Assembly: GCA_036276235.1 (NCBI GenBank) | Contig: DATBDZ010000364.1 | Location: 1-8,676 of the forward strand | Length of the DNA: 8,676 bases | Direction: 5' to 3' | From: JANWHF01 sp036276235 | Lineage (GTDB): Bacteria; Planctomycetota; Phycisphaerae; Tepidisphaerales; Tepidisphaeraceae | Shown here: positions 4,860 through 8,676 of the stretch, in pieces | Layout of the letters: each line of letters opens with the position of its first letter | How positions within the stretch are numbered: position 1 is the stretch's first letter | Translations under genes and position numbers: made by a program | The notes under the pieces: generated by a model | Told to the model about the DNA's origin: nothing | The model's database searches: none | What the model saw: only the letters and a program-made list of their open reading frames with translations

Positions 4860-7800
4860 ATGCGCTCAATCCTGCTGATCACCGCGACGCTCATGATTCT
4901 TGTTGGCGGATTCTTCGTCTACTGGAGAATGCAGCCGTCCACTCCGGCGGTTCAGAGTCTCAAGTCGCAGCAGCACGATCCGATTCCCACGATCGCGCCG
5001 ACGACACAAGGATACGGCGCGATGAAGGAGGGGACCGGGGCGTGGTTTGAGGAATTCGACGAAACCACCGGCCGCCTGACGCGCAAATTCCGGGCCGAGC
5101 ATTATTCCCCGCAGCAGAGCGGCACCGTGCTGGTGGATAAACCTGAAGTCTGGTTCTACGGCGCCAATCAGCAGACGATGCAGGTCATCGGCACGGATGG
5201 CGAAGTTGAAGTGAAAAATCCGCCGGAGCTGACGGCAAAAAACACCGACAACGCGCCGCCCGCCCCGCCCAGTCGCGGGCGGCTCAATCATGTCATCGTC
5301 AACATGTTCTCCGCGAGCAGCGCGCCGGGCGTGCCCGATGAAGTGCTCACCACCAATAACATTCAGTTTGATAATGATACGCTGCTGATCACCACCGAGC
5401 GATTCACCGATGCCGCCGGGCAGAACATTGCGCGCGATCAGGTGCCGGTGCACGTGCGCGGCAAATATGATTTTGACGGCCGCGGGCTGACCATGCGCTG
5501 GAACGATCACGATGGCCGCCTCGAGATGCTCAACATCAAGCACGGCGAGCAACTGGTCGTGAAGGATACATCCAATATCTCCGGCCTCTCGACCATGAAT
5601 GGCGGGGGAGCGCCGCGCCCGGCGCGCAGCCCATTGGGTAGCAGTATTTCTCCCTCCTCCGGTACTCCGGGGGAGGGCTGGGGTGGGGGCTCGGTTCGAG
5701 GAGCGTATTCTGCTAACGGCCCCCACCCTAGCCCTCCCCCGGAGTACCGGAGGAGGGAACAGGACTTCTGGCCGAATCCCTTATTCGCCCCGGCAGTGCC
5801 GACCGCGATGCTCCCGATCATGCTCGCCTCGGCGGATCCCGCCGCCGCTAGGCAGGCGATTCAACCTTCCAATCGAGCGCGCTCGGCGACGCGCCCAACC
5901 ACCCGCGCCGCGCGCGGCCAGGCAAAGACAAAGACGCCGGCCGCCACGGGGCCGACTCCTTATCTTGCTACGTTCAATGATGATGTCCGCATCACGCAGG
6001 GCGACACAGTGCTGGCGGTGGCCGACAAGATGGATGTCGATTTTGTGACCAAGTCGGATGCCGACAAATCGACAACGCAGCCGGCAACGTCGCAGCGTTC
6101 ATCTGAAACGGTCGCATCGGCCGCGACTCTTCCGAGCGCGCCATCGACCGCGCCCGCAACCCGCGCATCAACGCAGCCGACGACCAAACCCGCGCAGCCG
6201 CCGGTGGTCATCAAATGGACCGGCGAGCTGACGATCTATCCCGCGCCGGTGAATCGCGTGCTTCCGCTGGCGAGCGGCTCGGCGATGATCTGGCTCTACG
6301 GCCGCCCGGCGGCGATTCTTCGCGCGATCCCCGAGGAGCACAAACGCCAGGATATTCGTGCCGCCACGATCGCCTACAACACCGGCGATGGAAGCGTGCT
6401 GCTCGATTCATCGCCCGAGGCGCGCGATGTAATTCTCAAGCAATTCACGGATGGGAAGCCCGATCCCACCGCGACGCTCATCAGCCGCTCGGTCCATCAA
6501 TTTCCCGCGCAGCATCTGGCGATTCTCGACGGCCCCGGCCGCGTCATCATGCCCGCCGATGATCGCGCTCCCGACAAGGGAAATCTCGATGCCAAATGGG
6601 CGAAGCAGGCGAAGGTCTTTCTGTTTGGCGGCGCCACCGGCGAAACGCGCGAGATCGCGATTGATCACATGGAACTGCTCGGCGATGTTGATGTCGAGCA
6701 TCCGCAGTTGTCGATGCAGAGCCAGCAATTGGCGATCTATTTTGATTCCGGCGCGGGCGCGACAACGCGACCCGCTACACGCCGCACTGCGCAGGCCACG
6801 ACCAATCCGACAACCCAGCCCGATCGCGAACGGCAAATCGAGATCAAGCGAATCTTCGCGACGACCGCCGTTCACGCTCGTCTTCTCGACGCACAGGGCA
6901 AGTATCAAACAATCGACGGAGATGAGCTGGAGCTGCTCACCGCGCGCGGAACCGATGGCCAGATTCATCCGCGGCAGGTGAACGCCACCGGGAAGGTGCA
7001 TGCGTTCGACGATGCGCAGGATCTTCGTGCGCAGAACCTGCAGTTCACGCTGCGGCAGGCGCCCGACGCCGCCAAGTCGCAGGAACAGCGCCGTCGAGGG
7101 GCGACTCAGCCAGCCACGACTCAACCGGGAACAACCCAGCGTGCGACAACGCAACCGGCAACCACACAGCCGGCGGAGATGCAGCTCGAGCGAATGCTCG
7201 CGATCGGCGATGTGATCGCTACTTCCCGGAACGAGAATTCGGAAACCTCCACCGCCACCGGCGATCGTCTGGAAGTCACGATGGAAAACGACGAGCCGCA
7301 CGTGCGCCTCAGCAGCACGGCCGGCAACGCGCAGATCATCGACGCGAAGAAAAATATCATCACCGGCCCGCTGATCACCGCGCAAACCAAGCGGCAGCTC
7401 GCGCACATCGAAGGCCCCGGCTCGATTGTCGGGAGCACCGACGAGAAACCCGGCACCCCCCAGAAACCCGGCGAAACGCCGCGCAAGGTGAACGTGGCGT
7501 GGAAAACGCGAGCCGATTTCAACGGCCCGGCCAACGCGATCGATGCGTTTGGAGGGATTACGTTCGAGACGGTCGAATCAGATGGCACCCGGGACGTCGC
7601 CACCAGCGATCTGGTGCATGTCGATCTGGAAGACAAGCCCGCCGCAACGACACAACCCACCGGCCCGACTCGACCCACCGCCGCGACGCAACCTACGGGC
7701 GCGATTCGACCTGCCCGCCCGACAACGCCCAGCGCCGTCACGCGCCCCGCGCTTGCGGCGACGAATCCCGCCACCGCGCCCGCCAAGTCCGGCATCACCT

Positions 7801-8624
7801 CCGCCATGAAGATGGACCCGATGGGCCAGAAGCAGATGAAGCGCGTCATCCTCGATGGCGGCGCGCAGATCATCTCAACCCTCACCGATGGCCATGACGG
7901 CTTGCTCCGTCGCCGCACGATCAAAGGGCCGACGATCATTTACGGTTTGCAAGGTTCCGGTCGTGAGCAGACGATTTTTGTGCTCGTGCCATCCGCCGGG
8001 AATATGCTGCTTGAAAATTACGGTGATCCCGACAAGCGCTCCGCGAACGCCAACGACGTCACGGGCGGCATGGAAGGCAGTCGCGGCCAGACCCTCTTCG
8101 CATGGAAGGAAAAATTCTTCTACAACGAAGAGCTGCATCTGGCGGAAATGGACAAGGATGTTGCCGTGATCAATCGCCCGGCGGATTCGAACGACAAGTC
8201 GCCGATGGTGATCAACGCCGCGTCGGTGAAAGCCTACTTCGAGCCGGCAAGGGAGAAGGCGCCGGCGCGTCCCGCAACGCGCGCCGCCACATCGCAACCG
8301 GTTGCGACGCGACCAGTCGCGACGCGACCGGCCACCCCCGGTCCGGCAGATCCGAGTACCTCAATGCAGTTGCAAAAGGTGATCGCCAGCGGCGACGCCC
8401 GAACGCCCGCCACCGTCAATCACGACGGCAACACACTCACCGCCCACGAGCTCACCTTCGATCCGCTGACGCATTGGGTGACCGCCAAAGGCACACCCGC
8501 AAACCCGGCAGTCTACACCTCAGCCAGCGGTACCAACTCCACGCACGCCGAAACCCTCAGTTGGAACACGCTCACATGGAACATCCGACTCGGCAACGCC
8601 AGCATGCAGGGGCAGGGTAGGTGA
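4860..8624 (+). CDS. Giant LptC/LptA(OstA)-like periplasmic LPS-transport protein
   Basis: The 1254-residue product has an uncleaved-looking N-terminal anchor (about 4-22) with R2 before it and R23 after it, as in LptC, which links the LptBFG transporter to the periplasmic bridge. An LptC-like segment follows (about 52-235: GTGAWFEEFDETTGRLTRKFRAEHY, DKPEVWFY, GTDGEVEVKNP, YDFDGRGLTM). OstA/LptA-like pieces recur: 368-396 (ATFNDDVRITQGD, ADKMDVDF), 597-629, 660-733 (VNATGKVHAFDD, LRAQNLQF), 776-856, 876-923, 993-1128 and 1169-1220 (KVIASGDA, LTAHELTFDPLTHWVTAKG). They are separated by Thr/Gln/Pro/Arg-rich linkers at 402-448, 634-655, 737-772, 927-976 and 1133-1168. E. coli LptC is only 191 residues. 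No ribosome-binding site precedes ATG 4860. Residues 264-300 are encoded by an inverted repeat. LPS transport is inferred from fold pattern and the kdsD neighbour. Confidence 0.82.
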   Translation: MRSILLITATLMILVGGFFVYWRMQPSTPAVQSLKSQQHDPIPTIAPTTQGYGAMKEGTGAWFEEFDETTGRLTRKFRAEHYSPQQSGTVLVDKPEVWFYGANQQTMQVIGTDGEVEVKNPPELTAKNTDNAPPAPPSRGRLNHVIVNMFSASSAPGVPDEVLTTNNIQFDNDTLLITTERFTDAAGQNIARDQVPVHVRGKYDFDGRGLTMRWNDHDGRLEMLNIKHGEQLVVKDTSNISGLSTMNGGGAPRPARSPLGSSISPSSGTPGEGWGGGSVRGAYSANGPHPSPPPEYRRREQDFWPNPLFAPAVPTAMLPIMLASADPAAARQAIQPSNRARSATRPTTRAARGQAKTKTPAATGPTPYLATFNDDVRITQGDTVLAVADKMDVDFVTKSDADKSTTQPATSQRSSETVASAATLPSAPSTAPATRASTQPTTKPAQPPVVIKWTGELTIYPAPVNRVLPLASGSAMIWLYGRPAAILRAIPEEHKRQDIRAATIAYNTGDGSVLLDSSPEARDVILKQFTDGKPDPTATLISRSVHQFPAQHLAILDGPGRVIMPADDRAPDKGNLDAKWAKQAKVFLFGGATGETREIAIDHMELLGDVDVEHPQLSMQSQQLAIYFDSGAGATTRPATRRTAQATTNPTTQPDRERQIEIKRIFATTAVHARLLDAQGKYQTIDGDELELLTARGTDGQIHPRQVNATGKVHAFDDAQDLRAQNLQFTLRQAPDAAKSQEQRRRGATQPATTQPGTTQRATTQPATTQPAEMQLERMLAIGDVIATSRNENSETSTATGDRLEVTMENDEPHVRLSSTAGNAQIIDAKKNIITGPLITAQTKRQLAHIEGPGSIVGSTDEKPGTPQKPGETPRKVNVAWKTRADFNGPANAIDAFGGITFETVESDGTRDVATSDLVHVDLEDKPAATTQPTGPTRPTAATQPTGAIRPARPTTPSAVTRPALAATNPATAPAKSGITSAMKMDPMGQKQMKRVILDGGAQIISTLTDGHDGLLRRRTIKGPTIIYGLQGSGREQTIFVLVPSAGNMLLENYGDPDKRSANANDVTGGMEGSRGQTLFAWKEKFFYNEELHLAEMDKDVAVINRPADSNDKSPMVINAASVKAYFEPAREKAPARPATRAATSQPVATRPVATRPATPGPADPSTSMQLQKVIASGDARTPATVNHDGNTLTAHELTFDPLTHWVTAKGTPANPAVYTSASGTNSTHAETLSWNTLTWNIRLGNASMQGQGR
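5651..5758. repeat. 108-bp inverted repeat inside the lptC-like gene (BIME/REP-like)
   Basis: Arms 5651-5690 and 5719-5758 are 40 bp each and match at 39 positions, with a 28-nt spacer (5691-5718). Each arm also folds on itself: 5652-5662 (CCCTCCTCCGG) pairs with 5667-5677 around TACT with one mismatch. The G-rich and C-rich content (GGGGTGGGGGC) differs sharply from the flanking coding sequence. The element is exactly 36 codons long and keeps the frame open, encoding residues 264-300 (SPSSGTPGEGWGGG at its start, PHPSPPPEYRRRE at its end). No clear target-site duplication is seen. Confidence 0.92.
6063..6203 (+). repeat. Thr/Ala/Pro/Ser/Gln linker-coding region 1 of the lptC-like gene
   Basis: Codes for residues 402-448, a disordered-looking stretch rich in Ala, Thr, Ser, Pro and Gln (DKSTTQPATSQ at the start, THR-Gln-Pro triplets near the end). 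It follows the OstA-like motif at 368-396 and precedes the next folded segment beginning PPVVIKWTGELTIYP. Confidence 0.6.
7101..7175 (+). repeat. TTQPA tandem-repeat linker-coding region of the lptC-like gene
   Basis: Codes for residues 748-772, made of degenerate TTQPA pentads (ATQPATTQPGTTQ, then two more TTQPA copies). Codons vary between copies (ACT/ACG/ACA/ACC; CAG/CAA), so the amino acid pattern is kept while the DNA differs. This argues for selection on the peptide rather than recent replication slippage. Confidence 0.75.
7638..7787 (+). repeat. Thr/Pro/Arg-rich linker-coding region of the lptC-like gene
   Basis: Codes for residues 927-976, with repeated TQPTG, TRPT and ATNPAT motifs and no hydrophobic core. 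It joins the segment ending LVHVDLEDK to the one starting MKMDPMGQKQMKRVILDGG. Confidence 0.65.
8256..8363 (+). repeat. ATRPA/VATRP tandem linker-coding region of the lptC-like gene
   Basis: Codes for residues 1133-1168 with units RPATRAATSQ, PVATRPVATRPAT. It precedes the last OstA-like segment, which starts MQLQKVIASGDA. The net positive charge differs from the TTQPA linker. Confidence 0.65.
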
Positions 8625-8639
8625 TCGATGCGCGGCTGG

Positions 8640-8674
8640 TGAGGATCATAATTTGAGGATGGAGCATTGAGGAT
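8640..8674. repeat. Heptamer-phased TGAGGAT repeat after the lptC-like gene
   Basis: TGAGGAT occurs at 8640-8646, 8654-8660 and 8668-8674, exactly 14 bp apart. The intervening heptamer at 8661-8667 (GGAGCAT) is itself 5/7 identical to the unit. It begins 15 nt after the stop codon at 8622-8624 and is probably cut by the window end. No start of a further gene is visible in the last 52 bp. Confidence 0.6.
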
Positions 8675-8676
8675 AG

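Noticed and set aside
4866..5726. 286-residue minus-strand open frame
   Set aside because: Antisense to the N-terminal part of the lptC-like gene, whose membrane anchor and LptC-like pattern make the plus strand the coding one.
5600..5770. Frameshift or pseudogene break in the lptC-like gene at the inverted repeat
   Set aside because: The frame stays open through the 108-bp element and clear OstA-like sequence continues in the same frame afterwards.
6408..7406. 332-residue minus-strand open frame
   Set aside because: Antisense to the lptC-like gene; composition (Arg, His, Gly, Leu rich) is typical of a shadow frame in high-GC DNA.
7121..7939. 272-residue minus-strand open frame with many Val/Ala/Gly repeats
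   Set aside because: It is the reverse reading of the TQP/TRP linkers and OstA-like segments; no start signal or family resemblance.

Overview
The window is high-GC bacterial chromosome with six well-supported protein genes and an unusual density of dispersed and tandem repeats. The best guess for the source is a Gram-negative planctomycete of the class Phycisphaerae (Tepidisphaera-like relatives). The evidence is Thr/Gln/Pro/Arg linkers (TTQPATTQP, ATRPAT) between the folded parts of a large exported protein, together with Kdo and lipopolysaccharide (LPS) transport genes. This assignment is inference, since no rRNA or marker gene is present.

Layout: positions 1-95 are a degenerate CTTCGTGG-type intergenic repeat. 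A LysR-family regulator (113-1003, +) converges, with a 4-nt gap, on a small BamE/SmpA-like lipoprotein gene (1008-1499, -). A 282-bp gene-free stretch (1500-1781) holds three different hairpin repeats. Next is a minus-strand transcription unit, read from right to left: an orphan HicB-like protein (3383-3595), a sugar phosphate isomerase/epimerase-like TIM barrel (2580-3383, start overlapping the hicB stop as TGATG), an 82-bp perfect inverted repeat, and an Asp/Glu-racemase-superfamily protein (1782-2477). It is preceded by a clear extended -10 promoter at 3630-3638.

On the plus strand, diverging from that unit, lies arabinose-5-phosphate isomerase kdsD (3704-4696), the first step of Kdo synthesis. 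A 157-bp inverted array of tandem heptamers follows, and then a 1254-residue protein (4860-8624). That protein begins like LptC, with an N-terminal inner-membrane anchor, and continues with several LptA/OstA-like segments joined by low-complexity linkers. The kdsD-lptC order recalls the kdsD-kdsC-lptC-lptA-lptB cluster of proteobacteria, so this side of the window makes Kdo and moves LPS across the envelope.

The most interesting signals are: (1) the giant LptC protein, which may be a covalent periplasmic LPS bridge; (2) a 108-bp, 39/40-matched inverted repeat lodged in frame inside it; (3) a 28-nt spacer of equal length and partly shared sequence in two otherwise different inverted repeats; and (4) heptamer arrays flanking the lptC-like gene on both sides. 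The racemase-family protein also appears to lack the second catalytic cysteine. No tRNA, rRNA, CRISPR array, transposase or phage gene was seen.
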